Shown here one piece after another: positions 1 through 7,537 of a stretch of 64,000 bases of DNA (within the stretch, counting starts at the first letter, position 1; each line of letters opens with the position of its first letter). The DNA comes from Mycobacterium sp. 1465703.0 (lineage in GTDB: Bacteria > Actinomycetota > Actinomycetes > Mycobacteriales > Mycobacteriaceae): positions 1-64,000 of the forward strand of contig NZ_LZKU01000027.1 of the NCBI RefSeq assembly GCF_001672975.1, in the 5' to 3' direction. The notes under the pieces were generated by a model. The model was not told the DNA's origin. It ran no database searches and saw nothing but the letters and a program-made list of their open reading frames with translations. A program made the position numbers and the translations under genes.

Positions 1-77
1 CGAGCACGAAAAGGTCTGGCAGACCGACGATGCGGCGGTGACCGAGATCGGCACACTGTTCGCCGGGGCGCCGCGGT
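1..77 (+). repeat. Left arm of exact 77-bp inverted repeat
   Basis: Positions 1-77 are the exact reverse complement of 346-422. Identity stops at the next base inward (78 against 345), and the arm begins at the first base of the window. The arm codes for the same hydrolase segment (EHEKVWQTDD) that the minus strand encodes at 346-422. The length equals a common de Bruijn graph k-mer size, which suggests an assembly join and not a biological repeat. Confidence 0.95.
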
Positions 78-223
78 TCAGCGTCCATCGACAACCGGAC
101 GCCGCGCACAACATCAGCCTCAGCCACGCCGCCCCCGACTACCACTCGAAAGTTCTTGATTTCGTGCGGGAATGCGTGCCTGAACGTGTGACGAACACCG
201 AATCCGATCTGGAGGCCGGTTGA
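2..223 (+). CDS. Alpha/beta hydrolase, C-terminal fragment (displaced)
   Basis: Open from the window edge and ending in TGA at 221-223. Its first 25 residues (EHEKVWQTDD onward) equal the last readable residues of the minus-strand hydrolase at 346-1090, and it continues into a plausible hydrolase C-terminus. That end contains AAHNISLS, a likely catalytic-histidine region. I infer that it is the true C-terminus of that same gene, displaced in inverted orientation by the join at 345/346. A separate neighbouring paralogue is less likely because the overlap is identical at the nucleotide level. Confidence 0.75.
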   Translation, partial: EHEKVWQTDDAAVTEIGTLFAGAPRFSVHRQPDAAHNISLSHAAPDYHSKVLDFVRECVPERVTNTESDLEAG

Positions 224-345
224 TGCACGTCGGGTTCATCGGGTTGGGCAGTCAGGGCGGGCCCATGGCACGTCGGATCGTCGAGGAAGGCTACCCCACC
301 ACATTGTGGGCGCGCCGGCCGGAAGCCCTTGAGCCGTTCGCCGAT
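223..345 (+). pseudogene. NAD-binding beta-hydroxyacid dehydrogenase, N-terminal fragment
   Basis: The ATG at 223 overlaps the preceding TGA by one base (TGATG). The reading frame gives MHVGFIGLGSQGGPMA, the GxGxxG Rossmann start of the 6-phosphogluconate / 3-hydroxyisobutyrate dehydrogenase family. About 41 residues are readable, then homology ends at the 345/346 junction where the inverted hydrolase copy begins. The complete gene probably follows the hydrolase in the real chromosome, as part of the same operon. A related full-length enzyme lies at 13158-14051. I treat the truncation as a sequence join and not as natural decay. Confidence 0.6.
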
Positions 346-422
346 ACCGCGGCGCCCCGGCGAACAGTGTGCCGATCTCGGTCACCGCCGCATCGTCGGT
401 CTGCCAGACCTTTTCGTGCTCG
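346..422 (-). repeat. Right arm of exact 77-bp inverted repeat
   Basis: Mate of the arm at 1-77. It lies inside the minus-strand alpha/beta hydrolase. The last coding bases that agree with a normal hydrolase are at 346; sequence to its left is the inverted copy of the downstream region. Confidence 0.95.
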
Positions 423-1090
423 GCGATACTGAAGTGCACCGGGACGCGCACTGCGGGCGCAAGCTCCGGAAAAGTCTGTCGCGCCCAATCCGACACCATC
501 TGGTCCTCGTAAGACGGAGCCGACGGCGAAACCGTGGCGCCGCCGAGGACCTCCGGCGGATAGAGCTCCTCTGGGCTCCACAGCAATTCGCGCATGCCCG
601 ACGGCCGGCGTTCGCGGGTGGCCGTTTTCAGTATTTTCTTGGCTGCGGGGTGGTAGTGCCGGCCGGTGCCCGCGAGCTCGATGCCAAGCAGGTCGGCACC
701 GCGAGCGTCGGCGGCCAATCGTATCGTCAGCTCGCAACCGCCCGAATGGCCCCACACGAATATGCCTGCGCCACGCGGTCTTTCGCCGAGGATGCGATCG
801 ACAGCACCGTAAGCCAGGTTGACGCGCTGCTCCCCGGAGACCATCGCTTCCGGGTAGGGGGCGGAGCTGCCATAGCCAGGCCGGTCGAGGGCCACCACGG
901 TGAATCCGGCTGCGGCGCCGGTGCGTAGCAACGAGAACGATGGGCGGCCCGGGCAGTCGAAATATACGGCGGTGGTGCCTCCGCCATGGATGGCCACGAT
1001 CACGGCCTTCGGTTCGTCGGCTTCAGCGACTAACGCCGACATCGGTACGCCGTCCACGATGACGAGCCGGGGGCGGGGGGCTGCGCTCAC
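346..1090 (-). CDS. Alpha/beta hydrolase, 3' end replaced at the join
   Basis: Alpha/beta-hydrolase fold protein. An oxyanion-hole motif (HGGG) lies near residue 36 and the nucleophile elbow GHSGG has Ser116; the acid and histidine would follow in the C-terminal part. The GTG at 1090 overlaps the stop of the upstream DUF35-thiolase gene by four bases (GTGA), so the two are translationally coupled. Normal coding ends at 346; the frame continues to 236 but encodes chimeric sequence. The missing C-terminus is most likely the fragment at 2-223. The substrate is unknown; cleavage of a thioester or ester made by the coupled thiolase is an inference from context. Confidence 0.75.
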
Positions 1091-2754
1091 CGGTCGGCCC
1101 GCAAAAGAATCACGCCGCTGGGTGTTAGGCCGCCGCTGCTGACGACCCCGACGCGGGCGTCGGAGACTTGGCGGTCACCGGCCTCGCCGCGCAGTTGTGT
1201 GACGGCCTCGTGCAGCAGACCCATGCCGTGGGTGCGGCCGTGCGACAGCTGACCGCCATGCGTATTGAGCGGCAGTTGGCCGTCGCGCGCAATGTTTTTG
1301 CCGCCGTCCAGGAACTCCTTCGCCTCGCCGATTCCGCAGAATCCCAGCGCCTCGATCCAGGACAGGCAGTTCATGGTGAATCCGTCGTACAGCTCGGCGA
1401 CATCGACATCCGACGGCCGTAGCGAGGTGCGCGTCCACACGTGCGCCGCCTGGCCCAGCACCTGCGGCTCGTGGGTGAGAGTGCTTTGGTCCCAGTCGAT
1501 TCGCTCGACGATCTGGGTTCCCACCGCTTCCACCAGCACCGGAGGCTTGGCCAGGTCGCGGGCGGCGTCGACGGCCGAGACGATGACGGCGATCGCGCCG
1601 TCGCAGGGCACGTCGCAGTCGTACAGACCGAACGGCGTGGTGATGGCCCGCGCGCCCAAATAGTCGTCCATTGACATCGGTGACCGATAGATGGCGGTCG
1701 GGTTGAGTTCGGCGTTGGCGCGCTGGTTCAGCGCGATCCAGCCCAGCGTCTCTTTGGTGGTGCCGTACCGGTGAAAGTGCCGCTGCGCGTTCATCGCCAA
1801 GGTGTGTGCGGCAGAAGTTGCGCCAAATGGCATCTGCCAGCCCGACATCCGGCCCATCGACGGGGCGATCTTGCCCTGCTTCATCAGCTCGCCGTTGGTG
1901 GCCTCCCACAGCGTCCGGAAGCACAGCACGTGACGTGCCAACCCGCAGGCGACCGCAAGCATCGCGGCGATCACTGAGCCACCCGGGCCGAACGTCTCCA
2001 TGGCGCCGTTGTGCCATGTTGGCCGAATGCCCAACGCGGCCTCGAGAGCGGTGACGCCACCCTCGCCGAAGCCACCGACATTGATCGCGCCGGGGTAGGT
2101 GGACAGGCCGTCGATGTCCGCGTACGTCAGCCCGGCGTCGGCGATGGCGGCCTCGCATGCCTGGACCGTCAGCGCCAGTGGCAGCTGCATCAACCGGCGT
2201 CCGATCGGCGACATGCCGATCCCGGTCAGCGCAACCTTGTCTTCGAATTTCTCGGCGGTGAGCATCGGCCGGACATGTTCGCCGAAGCGTTCCGGTGCGA
2301 TCTCATCGACCGGCAGGGGAGCGGGCTCGGCATCGGCCTCTCCGTCCCGCAGAGGCCGAAACAGCGGAAACCACACGTCCTCGACCTGCTCGAAAACGAC
2401 CTCGACTTGTCGGCCGAGCTCGAGCTGATCGGGATCGCACTGCACGATGTTGGTGGTCAATCGCACGCGCGGGTCCTCGGCGATCGCCACCTGTGCGATC
2501 ACGTAGGGCGCCGCCAGCCCGGGCAGACTGAACCGCTCGTTGATGGTGAATCCGGCGATCGTCGCCCTGCCGGAGACCGCCCGCACCCCCACATCGCGCG
2601 ACCGGCAGTACCGGCACACCGGCGCGGGCGGATGGATCAGCGATTCGCAGGCCTGGCATTCCTGCAGCCGTAGCTTTCCGTCGGCGCCGGAGATCCAGAA
2701 AAATTCGTTCTCTTCCGTGACCAGGGGCAGGGGGCGGCCCGGTGCTGCTGACAC
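1087..2754 (-). CDS. DUF35 OB-fold/zinc-ribbon fused to lipid-transfer-type thiolase
   Basis: Two-domain CoA enzyme of 555 residues. The N-terminal part holds a four-cysteine zinc ribbon (CQAC, then CRYC) followed by an OB-fold of the DUF35 type. The C-terminal part, from EDKVALTGIG, is a thiolase of the SCPx/Ltp class with the late motif HGGQLSHGRTHGMG. In steroid catabolism, DUF35 and Ltp-type partners are often separate subunits of retro-aldolases or thiolases, so one fused chain is notable. I chose the GTG at 2754 because GGAGGTGA lies directly upstream; an open frame reaches 2805 without a better ribosome site. A candidate operator is at 2810-2824. It is coupled to the hydrolase downstream. 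Confidence 0.8.
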   Translation of the reverse strand: MSAAPGRPLPLVTEENEFFWISGADGKLRLQECQACESLIHPPAPVCRYCRSRDVGVRAVSGRATIAGFTINERFSLPGLAAPYVIAQVAIAEDPRVRLTTNIVQCDPDQLELGRQVEVVFEQVEDVWFPLFRPLRDGEADAEPAPLPVDEIAPERFGEHVRPMLTAEKFEDKVALTGIGMSPIGRRLMQLPLALTVQACEAAIADAGLTYADIDGLSTYPGAINVGGFGEGGVTALEAALGIRPTWHNGAMETFGPGGSVIAAMLAVACGLARHVLCFRTLWEATNGELMKQGKIAPSMGRMSGWQMPFGATSAAHTLAMNAQRHFHRYGTTKETLGWIALNQRANAELNPTAIYRSPMSMDDYLGARAITTPFGLYDCDVPCDGAIAVIVSAVDAARDLAKPPVLVEAVGTQIVERIDWDQSTLTHEPQVLGQAAHVWTRTSLRPSDVDVAELYDGFTMNCLSWIEALGFCGIGEAKEFLDGGKNIARDGQLPLNTHGGQLSHGRTHGMGLLHEAVTQLRGEAGDRQVSDARVGVVSSGGLTPSGVILLRADR

Positions 2755-2809
2755 GTCACCTCCGGGAGTCGGGCGGCCGGACAAATCGGTAGGCCCGTTA
2801 TGCAAATCG

Positions 2810-2824
2810 GAGAATTACGTTATC
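2810..2824. promoter_or_regulatory. Candidate GAGAAT-N3-ATTCTC operator (weak)
   Basis: GAGAATTACGTTATC. The left half-site is exact and the right half-site has two mismatches to the palindrome that is perfect at 14921 and 50550. It lies about 56 bp upstream of the chosen DUF35-thiolase start, in the promoter region. Confidence 0.4.
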
Positions 2825-2890
2825 ACTTTAGCCAGGCGCGATCCAGACGCGCTGGTAGCGCTCGTGATGCAGGTCGGTGTGCGGCCGCCG

Positions 2891-3214
2891 TCAGTACGGC
2901 ACCCAGGTGCCGGTGAAATACGTACCCCATTGGTGAAAGCCGGCATTCCACATCGGTTCGTTCGGCGACCACCATGGCCGCGGCGGGGGCGGCGGCGGTA
3001 CATCCTGGGCCGCAAACGGCGGCGCGTACGCCGGCGGGAGGGTATACCAAGCCGGCATCGGTGGCTGCGGTTTGCACTCCCAGGTCGCCACATTCCACGA
3101 CATGTTGGGATCGCACTGCGCCCAGCTGATTCCCGGCGTCGCGATCACCGCGACAGCCATCGCCATGAAGGCGACCGCAATGACAGCGGTCATACGACGA
3201 ATAAACCACCTCAT
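2891..3214 (-). CDS. Small secreted proline/tryptophan-rich protein
   Basis: A 107-residue protein with an N-terminal signal sequence (MRWFIRRMTAVIAVAFMAMA, ending at an Ala-x-Ala-like site before QCDPNMSW). The mature part is rich in Pro and Trp with two cysteines (QCDPN, WECKP) that could pair. The ATG at 3214 is preceded by GGGAGG at good spacing, so I prefer it to the longer frame from 3253. Mycobacteria carry many short exported proteins of this style with no known function. It is divergent from the epimerase-like gene at 3398. Confidence 0.7.
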   Translation of the reverse strand: MRWFIRRMTAVIAVAFMAMAVAVIATPGISWAQCDPNMSWNVATWECKPQPPMPAWYTLPPAYAPPFAAQDVPPPPPPRPWWSPNEPMWNAGFHQWGTYFTGTWVPY

Positions 3215-3397
3215 GGTGGGCCTCCCGTTTGGGCCATCCCGACCTTGGCTCATGCCAGCTTATGCCGTTGCTACCGCCGCGACCAGAAGAAACATCCCGG
3301 AGCGACAGGCGGCGAACCCGGTCGTCATGGCGTTTCGTGCCTGCCGGGAGTTATGCTCGCAGCGCGGTATCAAGTACTTAACATTCGGAGGGCTGGT

Positions 3398-4336
3398 TTG
3401 CTCGACGCAGAGAAGATCCTGATCACCGGAGCGACGGGCAAGATCGCGTTTCCCATCGCGCGGGCCCTGGCGGCGGCGGGAAACGAGGTATGGGGCGCCG
3501 CGCGCCTGAAAGATCCCGCGGCCCGGCAGAAACTCGTGGACGCCGGGATCAGGCCCGTGGCGCTGGATGTCAGCGCTGGCGAGTTCTCAGCTCTCCCGGA
3601 CGATTTCGGCTACGTCTTCCATGCTGCCGTGGACCCAGGCACGGACGATTGGAATCGCTGCGTGGAAACGAACGCGCAGAATTCGGGAGAATTGCTGTAC
3701 CACTGCCGCGCCGCCAAGGGCTTCGTCTTCTGCTCGACCGGCTCGATCTATGCGTACCAGGGACAGCGGCCGCTGACGGAGACCGATCCGCCAGGGGCAC
3801 CGTTACGGGCGAACTACAGCTTATCCAAGGTTGCCGCGGAAGCGGTGTGCACCTGGATCGCCCGGCACTACCAGATTCCGCTCACCATCATCCGGATCTG
3901 TTCGACGTACGGCCCGCAAGGCGGTGCCCCCGCCGACCGTCTCGATGCGATGTTGGCGGGCAAGCCGATTCGGCTGCATCCGGACAAGCCGAACAACTAC
4001 AACCCGATCTACGAAGACGACTACGTCGAGCTCGGCGTCCGTGCCATGGAAGTCGCGGCGGTACCCCCGGTCGTGGTGAATTGGGCCGGCAGCGAAACGG
4101 TCAGTATCGAGGAGTACTGCACGTTCATGGGTGAGCTGGCCGGCGTCGAGCCGGTCTTCGACTACACGCCGCAGGCGCACACGCCATTGTGGCCGGACGT
4201 CACCCGTATGCATGAGGTACTCGGTAGAACGAAGGTGCCCTGGCGTGAGGGGTTCCGGCGCATGGTCGCCGCCCGCCACCCGGAACTCGTTCTGTCCCCG
4301 CATGATTCGACGGGACCGTGCGGAAGTACGCGATGA
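3398..4336 (+). CDS. NAD-dependent epimerase/dehydratase family protein (extended SDR)
   Basis: A 312-residue extended short-chain dehydrogenase. It opens with ILITGATGKIAF (TGxxGxxG nucleotide-binding motif) and has the catalytic motif YSLSK (YxxxK) preceded by a serine in CSTGSIYAY. The family acts on nucleotide sugars, hydroxysteroids or related alcohols; the substrate cannot be told from sequence. I chose the TTG at 3398 because GGAGGG is placed five bases upstream; the frame stays open far upstream but codes for nothing recognisable. The stop overlaps the next gene's ATG (ATGA), indicating an operon with 4333 and probably 5089. Confidence 0.8.
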   Translation: MLDAEKILITGATGKIAFPIARALAAAGNEVWGAARLKDPAARQKLVDAGIRPVALDVSAGEFSALPDDFGYVFHAAVDPGTDDWNRCVETNAQNSGELLYHCRAAKGFVFCSTGSIYAYQGQRPLTETDPPGAPLRANYSLSKVAAEAVCTWIARHYQIPLTIIRICSTYGPQGGAPADRLDAMLAGKPIRLHPDKPNNYNPIYEDDYVELGVRAMEVAAVPPVVVNWAGSETVSIEEYCTFMGELAGVEPVFDYTPQAHTPLWPDVTRMHEVLGRTKVPWREGFRRMVAARHPELVLSPHDSTGPCGSTR

Positions 4337-5076
4337 ATCTTCCTGGCGCACCATCCGACGATGTCGCCGACATCCTCGCCACCGGGAATGGTGAGATCTC
4401 CACGCTGTTCGTTTCGATGGCGACCCGCCACCCCGACGGCAAGGACGCCGAGTATCTGCGTTGGCACACCCTCGACCACCGGCCGGAGCAACACCGACTG
4501 GCCGCGGTGCGCGCCTCGCTGCGTCTGGTGTCCACGCCGGCCTGCCGGTCCGCGCGCGTGGTCGGCGACGGGCCCTTGGACGCGGTCGACCATGTGATGA
4601 CCTACTTCTTCACCGGCACGGCCGGATTGCACGATTTCAACGAATTGTCAACGGCTCTCGGTAACGCCGGCCGTAAACTCCCGCTGCTGCCGCCGGTGGA
4701 ACGCGGCGTGTACGACGTCCAAGACAGGATGTCAGCACCCGGGGTCAAGGTCGGCTCCGACGTGCTGCCCTGGCTACCCGTGCGGGGCGCGTTCGTGTTG
4801 GTCGAGCGGGGATCGGCAGCGCTGAAGCCGCTGGTCGAAGTCGACGGTGTCGCCGGTGTCTGGTCGGCCCTGTCGCGCCGGGTCGATGCCAGCTTGGCCA
4901 GCGCTCGAGAAAATCAGTCGATCACGTACTGCTTCCTCGACGACGATCCGGTCGCCACGGCGGACCGGCTGCGACCGGTGCTGACGGCCCGTTGGGCCGA
5001 GTCAAGAATCGAGCCTCTTTTCGCCGCACCATTTTTCACGATCGTTCCGTACGAATGGGATCGATATGTGCCGTAG
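4333..5076 (+). CDS. Unknown conserved-style protein in SDR/LLM operon
   Basis: A 247-residue soluble protein without a family I can name with confidence. The segment EYLRWHTLDHRPEQ recalls the helix and strand of EthD-like or dimeric alpha/beta-barrel proteins. The chain may hold two such halves, the second starting around APGVKVGSDVL, but this is a guess. The ATG at 4333 overlaps the upstream stop by four bases and a GGAAG lies upstream. Co-expression with an SDR and a luciferase-like oxidoreductase suggests a role in the same small-molecule conversion. Confidence 0.6.
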   Translation: MNLPGAPSDDVADILATGNGEISTLFVSMATRHPDGKDAEYLRWHTLDHRPEQHRLAAVRASLRLVSTPACRSARVVGDGPLDAVDHVMTYFFTGTAGLHDFNELSTALGNAGRKLPLLPPVERGVYDVQDRMSAPGVKVGSDVLPWLPVRGAFVLVERGSAALKPLVEVDGVAGVWSALSRRVDASLASARENQSITYCFLDDDPVATADRLRPVLTARWAESRIEPLFAAPFFTIVPYEWDRYVP

Positions 5077-5088
5077 GAAGGCGCGGGT

Positions 5089-6045
5089 ATGCGTATCGGT
5101 TTGATGGTTGGCTCCGACAAGGAGCGTTCGCGTGCCGATCGGCTTGCCGGACTGATAGACGACGGCGTCGCGGCCGAAAGCGACGGTTTCACCGCGTTTT
5201 GGATGCCGCAGGTTCCGGGTTATCTCGACGCGATGACCGCCGTTGCCCTGATCGGACAGGCCACCGCTGGCATCGAGATCGGAACCGCGGTGGTTCCGAT
5301 TCAGACTCGTCATCCGATGATCATGGCGCAACAGGCGTTGACCACTCAGGCTGCCTGCGGCGGGCGGTTCACACTGGGCATCGGGCCCTCCCATCATTGG
5401 ATCGTCAAGTCCCAACTGGGGTTGCCCTACAATCGCCCGGCACGCTTGATGGGTGACTACCTCGATGTGCTCGATGCGGCCTTCGCCGGACCGGGAAGCG
5501 TCGATGTCGACAACGAAAACTATTGCGTGCATTCGCCGGTCGATGTCACGGATGCCTTCGAGGTCCCAGTGCTGTTGTCCGCGCTCGGGCCGACGATGTT
5601 GCAACTCGCGGGTGAACGGGCCGGTGGCACGGTGTTGTGGATGGCCGACGAGCGCGCCATCGGAAATCATGTTGTCCCGCGCATCACCGCGGCCGCCGAC
5701 CGGGCCGGGCGCACCACGCCACGGATCGTCGCCGGTGTACCCGTCGCGCTCTGTTCGAACAGCGAGACGGACGACGCGCGCGCCTATGCCAGCGAGGTGC
5801 TCGGTCACGCGGATTTCTCGCCGAACTATGTGCGCTTGCTGGAGCATGGCGACGCCGAAGACGTCGGCGACACCATGGCGGCCGGCGACGAGTCGGCCGT
5901 CCTCGATCGGCTGCGCCGGTATCGCGACGCGGGTGTCACCGATGTGGCGGTGCGAATTGTGCCGTTGGGCAACGATGTTGGCGAGCGAGCGAAATCGCGG
6001 CGCCGTACTCAGGAGTTCCTGTCGTCGCTGTGTCCGACGTTGTGA
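5089..6045 (+). CDS. LLM-class F420-dependent oxidoreductase
   Basis: A 318-residue bacterial-luciferase-like monooxygenase/oxidoreductase with a TIM-barrel fold. The N-terminus MRIGLMVGSDKER, the internal EIGTAVVPIQTRHP and the segment GRFTLGIGPSHHW are typical of mycobacterial F420-dependent members, which reduce or oxidise small organic substrates with the deazaflavin F420. It is third in the operon, 12 bp after the unknown gene. The stop TGA abuts the stop of the convergent acyl-CoA dehydrogenase with no gap (TGATCA). Confidence 0.85.
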   Translation: MRIGLMVGSDKERSRADRLAGLIDDGVAAESDGFTAFWMPQVPGYLDAMTAVALIGQATAGIEIGTAVVPIQTRHPMIMAQQALTTQAACGGRFTLGIGPSHHWIVKSQLGLPYNRPARLMGDYLDVLDAAFAGPGSVDVDNENYCVHSPVDVTDAFEVPVLLSALGPTMLQLAGERAGGTVLWMADERAIGNHVVPRITAAADRAGRTTPRIVAGVPVALCSNSETDDARAYASEVLGHADFSPNYVRLLEHGDAEDVGDTMAAGDESAVLDRLRRYRDAGVTDVAVRIVPLGNDVGERAKSRRRTQEFLSSLCPTL

Positions 6046-7221
6046 TCACCTCGATGGCAGGCTAAGGACGCGCTGCGCGATGATGTTTCGCTGTATCTCC
6101 GAGGTGCCGCCCGCGATGGTGCCCGCGTAACTGCTGATGTAGCGGCCGAACCAGCTAGCGGTGAAAAGGTCAGGGGCATAAGGATTGTACCGAGCCGTCA
6201 GCGCTTTGTCGCATAGGCCATCGAGGCCCGACCCGTCCAGCGCGTGCCGTAGCGCGCTCTGTTCGGCCTCGGAACCGAAGACCTTCAGTACGGACAGAGC
6301 TGCGACGTCAACCTGGCCGCGGGCCGCTCGGCCCAGCGCGGCCGAACCCAGCAGCCGCAGCGCGTAGTAGTCCATCACGATGGTGGCGTAGTGGTCCGCG
6401 TTCACCTCGTCCGTCGGCCGGTAGTCCTCGAGCAGTTGCTCGAGGCGGTTCGCGAAGGCCATCCACATCAAGGTGCGTTCGTGGCCCAGTGAGCCGTTGG
6501 CGACCCGCCATCCGCCATTGAGCGGGCCGATCAGGTTATCCGCGGGCACCCGGACGTCGTTGAAGAACACCTCGTTGAAGTCCAAGTCGTCTCGGTCATA
6601 GACCGACGGGAAGGGGCGACGCACCAGCCCGGGGGTGTCGGTCGGGATGAGTAGCGCGCTGATTCCCTTGTGCTTAGGGGCATTCGGGTCGGTTCGAACG
6701 AACGTCAGGATGACGTCGGCGTCATGGGCGCCCGAGGTCCACACCTTCTGCCCGTTGACCACGAACTGATCACCGATCAACTCGGCCCTCGTCCGCAGCC
6801 CTGCCAAATCCGAACCGGCTCCGGGCTCGCTCATCCCCAGTGACGCCGTCTTCTCGGCTCGCAGAATAGGAATCGCCCAGCGCCGCTTCTGCTCCTCGGT
6901 GCCGAAGGACAACAGTGACGCCGCGATGATGCCGACGCCTTGCGGGTTGAAGCAGTGATAGATCCGGCGCCTGGACAGCTCTTCGCGGTGCACGAACTGC
7001 TGCAAGATAGTTGCGTTGCGGCCGCCGAATTCCGGTGGATTGCCGGGCAGTAGCCAGCCGTGGTCGAACTGGAGCCGCTGCCACCGGCGTGACCATTCGG
7101 GCACATGCGACGTTGACGAGGGCCGCTCGGCGGCCTGCGCCTGTGCCGGCAGATGTTCGGTGAGAAAACTGACGAACTCCGCGCGAAAGGCTTCTACCTC
7201 GGCGTCGAAGGTGAGTTGCAC
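6046..7221 (-). CDS. Acyl-CoA dehydrogenase (FadE family)
   Basis: A 391-residue flavoprotein that introduces an alpha-beta double bond into an acyl-CoA. FAD and substrate motifs are present: LGMSEPGAGSDL, GQKVWTSGAH, and the C-terminal GGTSEIQRNIIAQRVL. The start is the GTG at 7221, giving VQLTFDAEVE, which matches the start of the paralogue at 15949; the longer frame overlaps the ferredoxin gene. It is last of three genes with a ferredoxin and a NuoF-like protein, so its electrons may pass to them and not to the usual ETF. That route is inferred from neighbours. Confidence 0.88.
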   Translation of the reverse strand: MQLTFDAEVEAFRAEFVSFLTEHLPAQAQAAERPSSTSHVPEWSRRWQRLQFDHGWLLPGNPPEFGGRNATILQQFVHREELSRRRIYHCFNPQGVGIIAASLLSFGTEEQKRRWAIPILRAEKTASLGMSEPGAGSDLAGLRTRAELIGDQFVVNGQKVWTSGAHDADVILTFVRTDPNAPKHKGISALLIPTDTPGLVRRPFPSVYDRDDLDFNEVFFNDVRVPADNLIGPLNGGWRVANGSLGHERTLMWMAFANRLEQLLEDYRPTDEVNADHYATIVMDYYALRLLGSAALGRAARGQVDVAALSVLKVFGSEAEQSALRHALDGSGLDGLCDKALTARYNPYAPDLFTASWFGRYISSYAGTIAGGTSEIQRNIIAQRVLSLPSR

Positions 7222-7240
7222 GGTCCGGTCCTGGCTCGGC

Positions 7241-7537
7241 TCAACGGGTAAAGCCCCACTCGGCTTCGTTCTCTTCGGTTTTGAGATGCTCGGCCGGGTC
7301 CTCGGTTTCGGCGAGTGGCGCCTGAGCAACGCGGGCGGTGCGCTGACCGATTTCGGTGATGGCGTGCACCGGGCAGTCGAGCAACGCCCGCATCACCGCA
7401 TCGCGATCTGACTCGGCAACCGTGCCGTCTCCAATGAGGGAGGCGTACCCCCAGTCGTCGAGCGAGAAGTAGCCCGGTGCGTGTTTGGCGCAGAACCCGA
7501 AGCCGTCGCAAATGGTGCGGTCCAGACGGATTTTCAT
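7241..7537 (-). CDS. [3Fe-4S]-type ferredoxin
   Basis: A 98-residue small electron carrier. Three cysteines are spaced as in one-cluster actinobacterial ferredoxins: Cys10 and Cys16 in CDGFGFC and a third in LDCPVHAI. There is an extra acidic C-terminal tail of about 30 residues. The ATG at 7537 overlaps the stop of the NuoF-like gene (ATGA). The position between a NuoF-like flavoprotein and an acyl-CoA dehydrogenase suggests that it shuttles electrons between them; P450 reduction is the usual job of this family, but no P450 is adjacent. Confidence 0.85.
   Translation of the reverse strand: MKIRLDRTICDGFGFCAKHAPGYFSLDDWGYASLIGDGTVAESDRDAVMRALLDCPVHAITEIGQRTARVAQAPLAETEDPAEHLKTEENEAEWGFTR

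Noticed and set aside
236..345. Continuation of the minus-strand hydrolase frame to 236
   Set aside because: The residues here are the antisense of the dehydrogenase fragment, created by the 345/346 join, and are not hydrolase sequence.
2540..3397. Plus-strand extension upstream of the epimerase-like gene
   Set aside because: Open frame but no recognisable protein sequence; a good ribosome site marks the TTG at 3398, and the region overlaps the secreted-protein gene and its promoter.
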